A stretch of 64,000 nucleotides of DNA, taken from the NCBI GenBank assembly GCA_037903355.1, contig JBAJFE010000026.1, positions 1,674,001-1,738,000 on the forward strand. Reading direction: 5' to 3'. The notes beneath the pieces are model-generated. The model made no database searches. It had not been told where the DNA came from and saw nothing but the letters and a program-made list of their open reading frames with translations. This document shows, one piece after another, positions 23,769-35,385 of the stretch; position 1 is the stretch's first letter; the number at the start of each line of letters is the position of its first letter. Both the position numbers and the translations under genes were made by a program. The DNA is from Trichuris trichiura (lineage: Eukaryota > Nematoda > Enoplea > Trichinellida > Trichuridae).

Positions 23769-24190
23769 CCGTGTTTCCCCTACAATAAGACCGTTGCTAC
23801 GCCCTAGCACTACTTTGAGGGTGCTCGTTAATTTAAGGCTTACCCTGAAAATTAGGCTCAGTTGCGATCGTTCTCCAGAGAGGCATATCTAGCAAGTCCC
23901 TTGGAAAATGTGAAGGGCTTATCGTATCTTGAAACATCTCAACACGACTCTGTTCGAGTAAACGTAGCTATTGAACATTTTTCTGGCCTTACATTTGTGG
24001 TTCTTGTTCTTGGTGTTTCGATATTTTTCATCCGTTAAATTTACGCTTCGTATGGGCTTCTGCACATAGATAAATGAACACGCGTAGAACGTGGTACCTG
24101 AAATCATAATGCACCATCCCGGAAAATAAGCCCTGCCATATTTTTTGAAGGAAAATATAACGCCCAGGTCTTATTATAGGGGAAACACGG
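23769..24190. mobile_element. MITE-like DNA element with TA target-site duplication
   Basis: A 422 bp element begins CCGTGTTTCCCCTACAATAA and ends with the inverted copy TTATTATAGGGGAAACACGG. The 24 bp terminal repeats match at 23 positions. TA flanks both ends (23767-23768 and 24191-24192). The paralogous segment downstream of B1 reads straight through with one TA at 21392-21393, an empty site. TA duplication and no long open frame suit a non-autonomous Tc1/mariner-superfamily element; the exact family is inference. Confidence 0.8.
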
Positions 24191-24369
24191 TAGTTAACGG
24201 CGGTGATTAGTAAATGCGTCCCCACGGGTGATGTTCTGAACGGTTACATAAGACGACGGCGTAAGACCGGCGCGGTGAGTATTGGAGTAAACGCAGTACG
24301 TATGCATTTCTCTCATTCGCTTGGCTCTGACGAAATAAAGACTTGGTTTTCCTACGAGTGTGTTAAAAT

Positions 24370-24690
24370 GCAGTGGAGTAGTGCTCACATGCTCACAAAT
24401 CGCATCAACCCATCGAGACGAGTTTACCATGAAACCAACCACATGCATCAAGTGGCCTTTGCCTCAGAACTGCGCGCCGGTAAACTCAAGAACAAAGCGC
24501 GTTTACCAATTGGACTGTATGGACATTAATGCTGTATTTTAAGACGATTTGTGATAAAGTAATAAGGCACTGTTTATCAAACAAACTAAAATCTAACTGC
24601 TTTGCAGTCACTCATGACAAAACAACACGTTTCACGGTCAGAATGCGTTCGCGGTTGGAACTACAAAAGCTGTGGCAAATTACAGTGTTA
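24370..24690 (+). repeat. Cystatin-array repeat, copy R3
   Basis: Aligns with R1 and R2 (GGAGTAGTGCTCACATGCTC, GTTTACCAATTGGACTGTAT, CATGACAAAACAACACGTTT). It carries an extra ~9 bases near 24560 compared with R1. It opens the third unit. Confidence 0.75.
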
Positions 24691-25580
24691 GGCAGTGTAT
24701 TCCTCTATGAAAGTTTAGGACTAAACTACTATCTGATATGGTCACTGGATTGCTGCCTCGACTGAATTCTAGGTCCATTTGCGCTATGTACTTCACAGCT
24801 TCCGTCAAGCATTCTCATTTAAAAGTAAAATATCTTTATAATTTTCACAACGCAGTCAATATACCTATGCAGAAGGACGAAACCAGACTACAGCTCAGGT
24901 CAGTAACTCAAGTTTGTTTGTATTTTTTAAAATGCCTTATTGCTTCTTGCTTACCTTTTAATACACGTTCCTTTCACCTTATAGCCGGCATAATAGAACA
25001 TGGACATTGACGAATAAGTTTTTCAGGCTCTTATTTATCAGGAGAGCTAAGTTTTGTCGTGGAAGTTTACAAATTGCGATTTGACTCGTTTGAACAAAAG
25101 CTAGCCACAGTTCGAAATCTTTTTTCGACTAGAGCATCTTTTCGACGGCGGAGAACGTTATCTTTAAGCTGACAGGACGCGTAGGTGATAGAGCAAAATG
25201 GATCAGCAGGGACAGAGTTAATGCAGTGAATCGTGACTCTTTGCGTCAAAACTGCATCACATTTTCTTTTGCGACCGGCAATACCGGGCTGAAGATGTCG
25301 ACGAGCAGTCAGAGACAATAGAACGGCAACGGGAAGAAGTATTGGGCAGCTCAGACTTCTTTTATTTTAAATACTTTGAAAAGCTCTTAGAGACAAATTC
25401 ATTAAATCTGTTTTTTCAGGTAAATTTTTTAGATGACGGGCAACTAAGCATGACAGCCACAGTGAGTAAAGTAGATGTTGTAAGTAACTCATCTCATTAA
25501 AACCTGCGAATCAACGCAGTCTGGTTACCTGAGGTAGAGTTACTGTAGTTTTAAGTTTTACCGTAGAAGATTCCGAAAAG

Positions 25581-26203
25581 ATGGCGGTCGTTGCTCTACT
25601 TTTTATGGTCGCTCTTGTTGTTTGCAATGCCAGTCTACTTGGCGGACCGTCCACAATGGACCCCACAAGTGTAACGGCGAAGGACATAGCTCACAAGGCT
25701 TTGGCTGATCGAAATGCTAAATCCAACGACTTGTATCACGACACGTTGATTAAGATCGTTGAAGTAACCAGTCAAGTGGTTAACGGCATCAACTACAATA
25801 TGAAGATGTATATTGGGCAATCAAAGTGCACCAAAAAAGACGTAAGCTAAAAGGTTGATAGATACCTGTACTTAAGGTTGAGTGTTTTGCGCTCGCTCAA
25901 ATTAATTACTTTGCTGTTCTCCGTCAGATGGTGGACCCATTAGACGAGCTAGTTTTGCAGTCGAACTTTGTTTTACCAGTTAGTAGTGGCTTGCTGCGGA
26001 ACGCGCCATCTGTTCGTTTAAATGACCTTGGCGTTTTATAGGTGAAGCCTGACGATGTGAAAAATTCCAAGTGCGATTTAAGCAATAGCAATTCGGCGGA
26101 GAAATGCACCGTGAAAGTATACGATCAGCCATGGACTAATACATTCAAAGTTAACGAGTTTTCTTGCGAAACGACAACCAAACAGGAAGCTCTTAAGGCA
26201 TGA
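25581..26203 (+). CDS. Secreted type-2 cystatin A2
   Basis: Two exons (25581-25841, 26042-26203), 140 residues, nearly identical to A1 apart from the signal peptide and a few substitutions. It has a signal peptide, LLGGPS, the papain-binding loop QVVNG, DQPWTNTF with the Pro-Trp intact, and four cysteines. Intron length (200 bp) and sequence also match A1, so the duplication is recent or kept alike by gene conversion. AATAAA signals follow near 26340. Function as for A1: extracellular inhibitor of papain-like proteases. Confidence 0.92.
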
Positions 26204-27092
26204 TGATCTGCAATAGTCGTTCCGAGCTCAGCCGTCTCTTTTTTATCTACTTAACGACATGACGTCGCTTTCCTGCAATTGTTTTTTATGGTGCTGAAAT
26301 AGTCGTATCGTTTTGCGTATACCTTCCTGTTAATTCAAAGAAATAAATAAAAACTTGTGGAAAGCTGTTGTCTTGAGTTCGCTTGGTGCGCAGAATGCGG
26401 AGGGCGTAATGTTTATCATCGTATGTGTAAATTAAGAAGTTGGCTTCTGAAAGCTCTGTTTCATCCAATAAAGTTCACAACTGCGTGTTCTTGCTAATAA
26501 GGGAGAATGCACCGTTTCTGCGGCTATAGGCTTGTTGAAAGCTAATGATGGAGACGGGGCACTTGAAATAACGAGGAGCAACTGGTGGAACGCTTTTTCT
26601 TAACTTTAAATTTGGGTTGTTTGTGCACAGTCTGAGTTTGCTAGTTCTCACGCAAAAACTTTTTCTTAAGCGTGAAAAAGATGTGCATTGGGTTCGCCGT
26701 TAAATGGGTACGATTGCTACAGTGTTGCTAGATTTAAAGCGTTGATAACTTTTTTCGTCTCATGCTAACAAAAGAAACGAACATGATGACGGTTAGTTGT
26801 CTTTGGTGAGGCTTTGACGTTGTACATGTTCCACTCTTTACTTAGGAAAGTCTTGAGATGGTCACGAACATCCTAACGGGTTCCAATCAATTAATTTATT
26901 TTGTTTACCTAACAATCAATGTATAAACCTAATGATTACTGTAGTCTTGTTGACGCATGTTTGCATTGAATTAGCTTAAAGTGCCGTGTAGGCTTTTCAC
27001 GCCTGATCTTTTCTCTGAACCGCTGTTTTAACATTTGTTAATTGAATCAAGCATCCAGAATAAAGATTGCCGGTTTGTTGTGTTGCCTCGAC

Positions 27093-27113
27093 GGTATTTA
27101 ATTGTTAGCAGCC
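27093..27113 (+). promoter_or_regulatory. Conserved promoter-proximal block of B3
   Basis: GGTATTTAATTGTTAGCAGC, one base different from the block before B1 and B2, at the same distance from the ATG. Confidence 0.45.
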
Positions 27114-27143
27114 GGAACTTTTGTGGCAAAAGCTGTGCGCAGA

Positions 27144-27746
27144 ATGTTAAAAGTAACTGCTTTACTTATTGCTTTCGCCTTCGCTGTTAGCAATGGCCTT
27201 CTCCCTGGCGGTTGGTCTTCAATGGACCCGGCGAGTGAAGAGGCGAAAGAAGTTGCTCACAAATCATTGGCGGATAGAAACACCAAGAGTAACAGTGCAT
27301 ATCATGATATGCTGATTAAGATCGTTGAAGCGTCCAGTCAGGTGGTTAGCGGCATGAACTATAAATTGATTGCGTACATTGGCCCATCGAAGTGCGCGAA
27401 GAAAACTGTATGTCGCAAGTTTGACAGATATCTTTGTTGAACTATGAAATTTATGCAAATTGATTTCTGTTCCCTCCTGCAACAAGTTTGTTAGCGTTAA
27501 CTGCTTTTTGCTTTCAATCCATTCTGCTCTCCTTCTTTTTGCTCTTTAGAGTAGATTGCTATCGTTAATCAGCTCGACTTTTTCCAGGTAAAACCCGAAG
27601 ATGTCCATTCGAAATGTCAATTGAACGATGGCAATTCGGCGGAGAAATGTACGATCAAAGTATACGAGCAACCGTGGACTAATACATTTGAAGTGACCGA
27701 ATTCTCTTGCAAGCCGGCAACTCGACGAGAAGCGTTGAAAGCGTAG
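27144..27746 (+). CDS. Secreted type-2 cystatin B3
   Basis: Two exons (27144-27407, 27588-27746), 140 residues. Signal peptide MLKVTALLIAFAFAV, then LLPGGW (one residue longer than B1/B2 here), the papain-binding loop QVVSG and EQPWTNTF with the canonical Pro-Trp that B1 and B2 have lost. Four cysteines are present; the exon junction falls after KKT in place of the KND/KKD of relatives. It ends REALKA. A probable secreted cysteine-protease inhibitor and the most canonical member of subfamily B. Confidence 0.92.
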
Positions 27747-28230
27747 CGCTTTTCTGATATAACCGAACTTCTATTAGAAATTTGATATTCTGCTGTTTTC
27801 ATACTTAACGATATGATGCCAGTCTGATAGATAAGTGAAATGCGAAAGTTAGCGTGGATTTGGGGAATGAAGGTATTCATTTTCCAATTTGAATCTTCTT
27901 CTTAGTTGAGATATAGGAAATAAAACTGTATGCAGCATTGTCTACTCGTAGTTACTGAAGTCTTCCATATGTGTGGACGCCAGAATATGAAAAGTGAAAT
28001 TCGTTGAATGCATTGGCTATGGTTTGCAGAATTGGCCGTTCAGCGAGTCAGTTCGATCTAACTTGCTGATTGTTTTCTACTGTATATTGTCTGCTAAGTC
28101 TTGCAGTGAAGTTGTTTGGCTTTTGGGTGTGTTATCCCCTGGTTGCATAATCCAAGTCCTTTCAATGTCTTCTGAAAGGCTTTTGCGCGAGAATACACTT
28201 CTGGCGATGTTAGCGTATGTGCGTTAGTTC

Positions 28231-31200
28231 GCCACCATCTTCCTACATGAAAACTCTCTTGGGGAAACGCATCTTTCTTTTAATTTTCCAATTTCCTTGA
28301 TTCGTCAAATTTTGTCAGCAGGGTTGACATATCGATGACGAAACTGTGCCTTCTAGACGTATGTGGCTATTGAATGCGATAATAAGCAATGCAGTATTGC
28401 TTTTTTTGTACATTAAGTTATTAAAATGGCGCAGTATTCTTTGCTTAACTTTGCTGCCGTCCTAGTTGGTCTGCACTTTTAGCAGGAGGCAATTTCGAGT
28501 TTGTCTTTTCAGCAGAAGCTGTTTTCACGTTTTTCGACTGCACAGATTAAATTTTCCGGGCTTCAATTTTTTGAATGCACCAAGTTTTTGTTTCAACGGC
28601 TGCACTGCTTGTTTTATTGGGAAAACATTTTACTTACACGCAGAATGTGAACAGCTTTGATTAATATTTGCTCCGACTACGATGATTGTTTATTTCGCGT
28701 ATTTGCATGTGTGCGTTCATAGCTTCGTGTGGACGGGGACAATTAAGCTCAGAAAATTCGTGATTTAAATAGATAAAAGTGGTTTGCGTTGTCATGTAGT
28801 AATTGCTGCTAGGTCGCCGGCTGAGCAGTTGACCAGTGAATATTTTTTTACGAAGTTTGCTATGTTAGCAATAAGCTTTCTTCCGTTCGCTTTTTGATAT
28901 CCTGCGTCGTAATAAGGTACGCTTATAATCCATGGAATTGAAATTATTTAAGAGCAATGAAGGTAAAACGTAAGCTCAAAAGAGTATCGATTCTTAAGCT
29001 TGCGGTTACGGGCAAGGTCGGCGCTGAAGATTTTGGCTGTGGTTGGTATCTTGCTTTGGCTTCTACCTGAAGATCATTTTAAGTTTTTAAAGTTACTGAA
29101 TGAAAAAATCCGTGTTCAAATTTTTGGCTTTATGTTTATAACTGCAGAAGTACTCTTTGGAACGCGTCGCTTAAAGTTTTTTGCTAAAAAGGTACTGGAA
29201 CACCGGCTTATATTCGGAAAGTTTGCTGTGTGTAGTCAGTAGGGCGCTGGGGAAGGTGATAGGTCATTTTCGAAAGCAGAGTTAGTCGCAATGCTTTAAA
29301 AGTTGAGTCTATGGTTAGTGCTTATGCAATGACACTTATCAATAACGATATTAAAGCATGCAGACCAGAGAATGCCATATTGGACGTACTGAAACCATGC
29401 CCTATCTTCGTGGTGATATTTAGAGCAAAATATTGCTTGCTTCTGAAGACATGACTGAACTTCGCGATGATATTGAAATCGAGTCATGCCTGAAGCAGTT
29501 CGTGCTTTCATAGTCATACTGGGAGTCTGACATAGGTTGAACAAGTTACTGAAGCCATGGAAGGTTATGATGATACTGAAGTCTAGATATGCCTTGACGG
29601 TCAGCCTCATGGCCAGACATTCCTTCATTATGTGCTCGAGGCTACCACATGCTTTGATTAAGATAATGAATAAAAGGTACTCCATTCCTATCTCCATATC
29701 ATTCATGCATGCCGCTGGCGGCAGGGATTTGTTGATCCCAAAAACTACGCTCCCTAATTTGGCGTAAATAAACAAGTTGTTTCTGTCATAAAGCATGTGA
29801 ACTTATTTTCATTTTGACTTTGAGAAAAAGTATCGCCTTCAAGAGGTGACTATAGCGAAAGCATTCCATCATTAGGATGCTTGACGAACATGACGGAGTT
29901 GTGGCCTATCCTCATGGCGATATTGTGACGATGGCATTCCTTGACGACAGTATTCTTCCTCGGTGACAGTGATTGTTACCGAATTTTACTTCTCAACGGT
30001 GGCAACTGAACATATGCAATTTCCAGACTTTACGTGAACTTTCAATCGAGGAAGGTGCGACGGCAAATTGATATCCTCAAATCAGGAGCGACTGGCCGCT
30101 CAGCTGAGAAAAAGATGGCATAACGAGTGCCCAAGCAGACTACCCTTCTACAACAAATCTTTTGTACAGGCGCCATGGTCAGTTGTACAGTTTATCGTCG
30201 AGAAGAAACAGATGCTTCGAATTAGCTGGGCGGCGGGTATAATCTTTGCGGTGCCTCCGAGTTGGTCGCGAAGCATCTAAAGGGGGAGTTAATAACCGAG
30301 TTAATTGTTTGTACCTAACCACTTTTTAACTCGTTGGTTACTGTACAGCAGTCAAGTGATACTAAACTCAACTCAATTTTTGAGTCTGAACTAAAACTCG
30401 CGTTCTGCCGCATGTATGTAGGCACCCATCAATTAAGCTGACACTCTAGTAGCAAATAAGTACTGCAAGCATCGTGTTGAGCTGCACGTCCAAGTTGGCG
30501 TATCCAATTTTGCCAACTTGACTCCGTCACTTTGCGCTGGCGCCTTTATTCGTGTTGGTAGCAAAAGCAAATCTAGTCGTTAAGCCGTGTTTTCCAGTTG
30601 GTAAATTAAATGTGCGCGGCTGTCACGATCAAAAGGTTCCGAAGAGTCAAATACAGCAGCGAAGAGTTCGCTTACTTTTTATACTCCAAAAAGGGCGACG
30701 CAATGTAATCCTCCCTATTGAGTCGGGGTGGTGAATTCAAACCGTCTTTCGGAGGAATATAATTTTCATCAAACCTGCTGATCTTTATTTACTGTATATA
30801 CTTTGCTAAAAACTTTTGCCGTTTGCCCTATGGAGCTTTCGTTCTCGTAGAAACGATTTCTGTTTAACCCATTTGCTTTGTCGACTTAGTATTGTCATTT
30901 TTCCACTTCATCAAGTTTATCGTTAAATCCGCAACAATGCTTTTCGGCATTGAATCACTTTGCACAGCCGTGGGAAAAGTTCAGCTGGTTGGCATTTCTA
31001 AATTAGCGATTAAGTTTTCGTAACTATTAGTTTGTTTTTCCTTTGTTTCTTAGACGCTATTGCGGCAGTTTGCCCTTGTCTCTTGTTTGGCGAACGGGTC
31101 AGACGTGGATAATCTATTGGCGTTCATTTGTTGCCATCAGTTCGAGCATGAGAAGTCACGCTGTAGACAGGGTGACCAGGTTTGGTTGTAACAGTAAGTT

Positions 31201-34200
31201 CGCGCTTGGAACCAGTTGTTCGGCCAACGTCATTGGCCTGATTGTCGTTGTCCTCTTGGTGAGATGACGAGTGACGCCTTGGCATTAGGTTTCTTGGCTG
31301 GCCATCTTGACAAATGAGGTCGATCGTGGTCCGTTCGTTCCAGTACACACAGTGTATCACTTCAGTTTTGCTACTTTCTGCATTTCTATTTGCTAACCTC
31401 CTTCGTTGCTGTTTCAACGATTCACTCTTTCCACAGTTATGAAAGATCGGCTCGTTGTGTAGCTTCTGTTGGGTATATCAGATGCGCAGGTTGGTCTCCT
31501 GTCTTGATATGTTTTTCCATATTTATCCTGCAGGTCAATTTTTATTTCTTTGTAAAATTTATCTCTTTTCAAGTTGCTCATATGACCGGTCAACTCTTTG
31601 TCTCCTTGTTAATTCCTGTGGACATTGATGTTGAGATGGTCTTTTATCGTCTTTCAAACTTTTCTAATCGGTTGTCCTAATTCAAGTATTTTGACCTGGT
31701 TATATTCTTTGCGTCATACTGCTGCTGTTATTGTTTATTTCGTTGAGTCAGCCGGTAGCAGGCGTAGGACCCATATCCTCTTCATTCGAGTTGTTCTGCT
31801 TTTGAATGCCATTGCACGACGAAATTGTTTGCGTTGTCCAAGTCGGTGCAAGGTCTTCTTGTGGAGTGATTGTGTTGGCTATTGGCCCAGTTCTCTCAGT
31901 GCCAGTGCGTGGGCGTCATTTCTTGCGTCGCTTTGTCATCGTCTTTGGAAATGTTCGCTCCCCTTAGAAGTAAATGGCAACGATCGTAAATTATCCTTTT
32001 TTGTACCTCTTCTTTGCTTTCTCATCCCATTGGTATGCTGTGCAATGGATTGAATGATGACTAGTGACCCTGGCGCTATCGTTGGCTTCGGCGCTTTGGA
32101 TTGGTCTAACTTTTACAAATGCATTCATCATTTCCTGCTCTTTTAATAGGCACAATGCGCTGATAAAAAGTTGGCGCACTTTGGCTGCGCTCTTCGGTTG
32201 GTGGTCAGTTGTTCTGATTGAATCCTCTACCTAGTCCAGTGCCTTCTTCCTTCGTCATCTATTAGACCAAGTATACATGCCAACCGGTAAGTGCACAAAT
32301 CTCTTTTTTAATTTTTTTGCTTATCATTTTTAAAGTGCTCCTACTTTTATTGATTATCGCGAGGTTGTTCCTACACGTTTGTTTATCTCGTTTCCAGGAC
32401 AGTTTTAATGTTTGACCAACGTTAATGAGCTGTGCAGTGATCCTTTCTTGGAACACTGCATTATTCATCGATTGAGTCTTACCGCGATAGCATTAAAGAG
32501 TTGGGAAAGACCTTTTCTTTTTCTTGAGTTGAGTTTCGATTGCCGCTTTAGTCATGTGGGTACAATTACAACCGATCTTAGCATCAACGAGCGGCGATAA
32601 AAGAATTGCGAAGTCGTTTTTGTTTTCCCTTCCTCCGAATGTCCAAATTCAATAATTGAACGTTTCAGATCTTGCAAACGCTTCATCCTTCCTTTAAAGG
32701 CTTTACATTTTTTTTCTTTATTGAACTAAAGCTATGCCCTCACGTAGCTTACGATATTTCCCGTTTCCGTCACTTTATGACGGCGTCATCGAGCGTTTCT
32801 TTCAACTATTTCTAACTTAGCAGTTCCTCTGTTCAAGTATAGTATCGTTCTTATTTTTTAATTTTCGGGCGAATGCGTTTTCCGAAGGCGGAGGTCCAGA
32901 TTATTGATTTTATCATGTTTTTACACGGAAAATGATGGTCATTTCAATTTTGTTCCATAAATTTATGCTTCGGCTTGTCGGAACGACTCTTTGTTCATTT
33001 GAAACGAAGGCGCAGCTCTATAGCCTTGCCGCATTTATGGCTTTTGCCGCCATTTTTGGTAAAGTACTCAATAGTTGCATATATGTTTTTGTATTAGCAT
33101 TGCGGGAACAAGAATGAACCATTACGATGAGTACAAAAGAGAAAAAAGAATCGATTGGCAAGTAGTTATGGTGGGATGTAATGGATTTGAGGAAATTGAA
33201 GTTGGGCGCTTTCTTTGGCTTGTCGTATGAGTTTTCTCAGAAGTTTTAACTTGCAAAGGGAAGTGGGATAATTTTGAATGGCGTATAGACAGTAGTGCAA
33301 TTTCCATAAACAGATGTTACTCTGTTGATGCACTCGCGTAAGCTTTGCGTCAGTTGTAGAACTTGGTAAGCATAAAGTGCAAACTATTCGGTGATGTATA
33401 TAATTGATAAAATAAAAATGAAATCAGACATATCTGTTCTAGTTTAGGTGAACCATATTTTTAATATTGAACATATTGATTATGTCGTAAATGTTCTATC
33501 ATTTACATGTTTTCTTCTTTCCGCGTTACTGCTGCGCTTTAGACATATTTCATCTACAGAGATGGACGTTGAACAAATGATTCACGTGATGGCTAGCGCA
33601 TCGTCGGCCATATTCAAAAATGTGCTTCATTTTTTGGTTCACTGCTCTTGTGAGGCAATAACTGTGCATTTATGGGCTCTCATTTCGTAGTTAAATACGC
33701 TGACGAGTTTCCTTGTACGAGTCATTCATGAATAAAGAAGCAAATGTGTGAGGCTCGATACGAACACTGTTCTTTAGAGGTTTTTTCACTGTCAGTGATT
33801 TAATTAGATAATTTATTCAAAAAAGCTCCCATTGACGTTTCTTTCCTTTTTCTAAGTTTTTTGCGGTCCAAATTTTTAACGGTGAATTCGTGTAGTAACC
33901 TAAAGATAACTTTTGTTGTTCATTCCTCATCTGAAATAGTGATTTTACTTTTGTAAGCTCGCGGATGAAATGCATGTTTTTTCTTCCGTGCTTTGCAAGT
34001 TACGAAATAGCGAGTTCACCTTGTGTTAGACTTTAATTTCAAAAATTTGTTTCATTATATGGAACAGGTTGACAAAGTTTGATTGCAACTTCCGTTAGCT
34101 TTAATGTTTAAATGTAGGATCACCTTTAATGAGCCTATAATGTCTCGTGGCGCATTTGTCACATTTGAGCCATTTACTCTTACAAAAAAATACAGATTTT

Positions 34201-35385
34201 TCGAGCTTCGACTGATCCTTTTTTTTTCAGCGTTTTTGTAATATTGGAAACAGGGTCAGCCCAATCCCGAAAAATTTTAATTGTCTCGCAAGAATAAACA
34301 GCCCAATCGCCCTTGAATAGCTTTCACGTTGTCATTGGCGCTTGGGCTTACTTTCTTCCTTTTGGACAAATTTTTGTAAAATTACCTTCAATGTAATTTA
34401 TGCATCTCTGCTGCTTCATCATTCTAAGACCAACTTTATTCGTCTGCGTAAAGAAGCGGAAAGCTGTATACTACTTGGAAGCAGTGCGTCACTGTGGCAA
34501 AATCATAGTTATTGTTTATGTCGGTTTTACCGTTGTAATTTTTCCATTTTATTCCTAATCAGGTAGTTTCACAAGTTTAGCACAAATCCTCAATCCCGAA
34601 AAGCTGTACGAATGAGATGCATTTTTTTTCTCTAATTGAACAGTTTGAAGAAAAGTACGAATAGCCAATGCAATAGGCGTACAAATGTAAATTCCCGTAG
34701 TCGAACGAGATTTTCATTTTTCCTTTTTGGCTCAATGTTCCAACGCAAACCAATTAACACTGCGTCAGCAGAGCATAGAGTTCTATTTAATTCTGTTTTA
34801 CTTGGCGTTGATTGACCACTGTGATTGGCGTCGATCAAATCACACACTTCACCAGCAGGCCTCTACGACTTGTGCGCGCGCGTTCATACTTTTGTCGACC
34901 GGTTGGTTCCATTGATACATCGATTCTGGCTGCTGTTTACTAAGCGACGCGCGCTGATTTAAGTTTTTTTTACTCTTTACGCATTTACTACTTTTTGTTT
35001 CTCAAATCTCCAACGTGCAAGTAATAGAAATTGGTAGGTTTTCGAGCTTGTCCATCCAAGCTGCAAGACAAATCGATGCCGTCTCGAGGATATCCATGTC
35101 CATTTTGCTTGTCTTGTCCTCATATCTGGCAGGCGCCAATTGGGCGATCGTATCGGCATGCTCGCGTGGGAATAACTACGGTCGCGATTTTGCAATCGAA
35201 TTGGCTTCTCTTTTTTTTTAAATCGTTCTCCTATTTTGCGCCAGTCGCTTTTGATCATTTTTATAGAAGAAGAGCGTTGCGCCCATTTTCCAACGGTATC
35301 CTCTTGCGACGACGATTTGGCCTGCAATAGCGGCACTGATGTTGTTGCACACTTCCTCGCAGACCGGTGCCTGCAAGAAGCCGCC
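28231..35385. other. 7 kb gene-poor stretch
   Basis: AT-rich, strongly T-rich on the plus strand between about 31000 and 32600. Open frames are short, low-complexity and lack family motifs. Imperfect short repeats around GATGATATTGAA and ATGGCATTCCTTGACGA occur near 29400-29960. The stretch separates the cystatin array from DLG5 and may hold DLG5 5' non-coding exons or regulatory DNA. I find no coding exon I can defend. Confidence 0.45.

Larger units (their letters stand above)
17390..28230. repeat. Three-unit tandem segmental duplication carrying the cystatins
   Basis: Unit 1 (about 17390-21680) is repeat R1, cystatin A1, cystatin B1. Unit 2 (about 21690-24350) is R2, B2. Unit 3 (about 24350-28230) is R3, A2, B3. 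Non-coding flanks match between units as well as the genes: the sequence before A1 matches that before A2, the A-B spacer matches between units 1 and 3, and the 3' flank of all B genes shares the GTCAGTTCGATCTAAC segment near 21110 and 28040. Unit 2 lacks the A gene, which fits a deletion. Boundaries are approximate because they were aligned by eye. Confidence 0.8.

Noticed and set aside
29296..29796. 166-codon minus-strand open frame
   Set aside because: No ATG-proximal context, no family motifs, and it lies in a stretch of imperfect low-complexity repeats.
31124..32053. Several 90-140 codon frames suggesting a retrotransposon remnant
   Set aside because: Composition is driven by T-rich DNA; no reverse transcriptase, integrase or gag motif could be identified on either strand.
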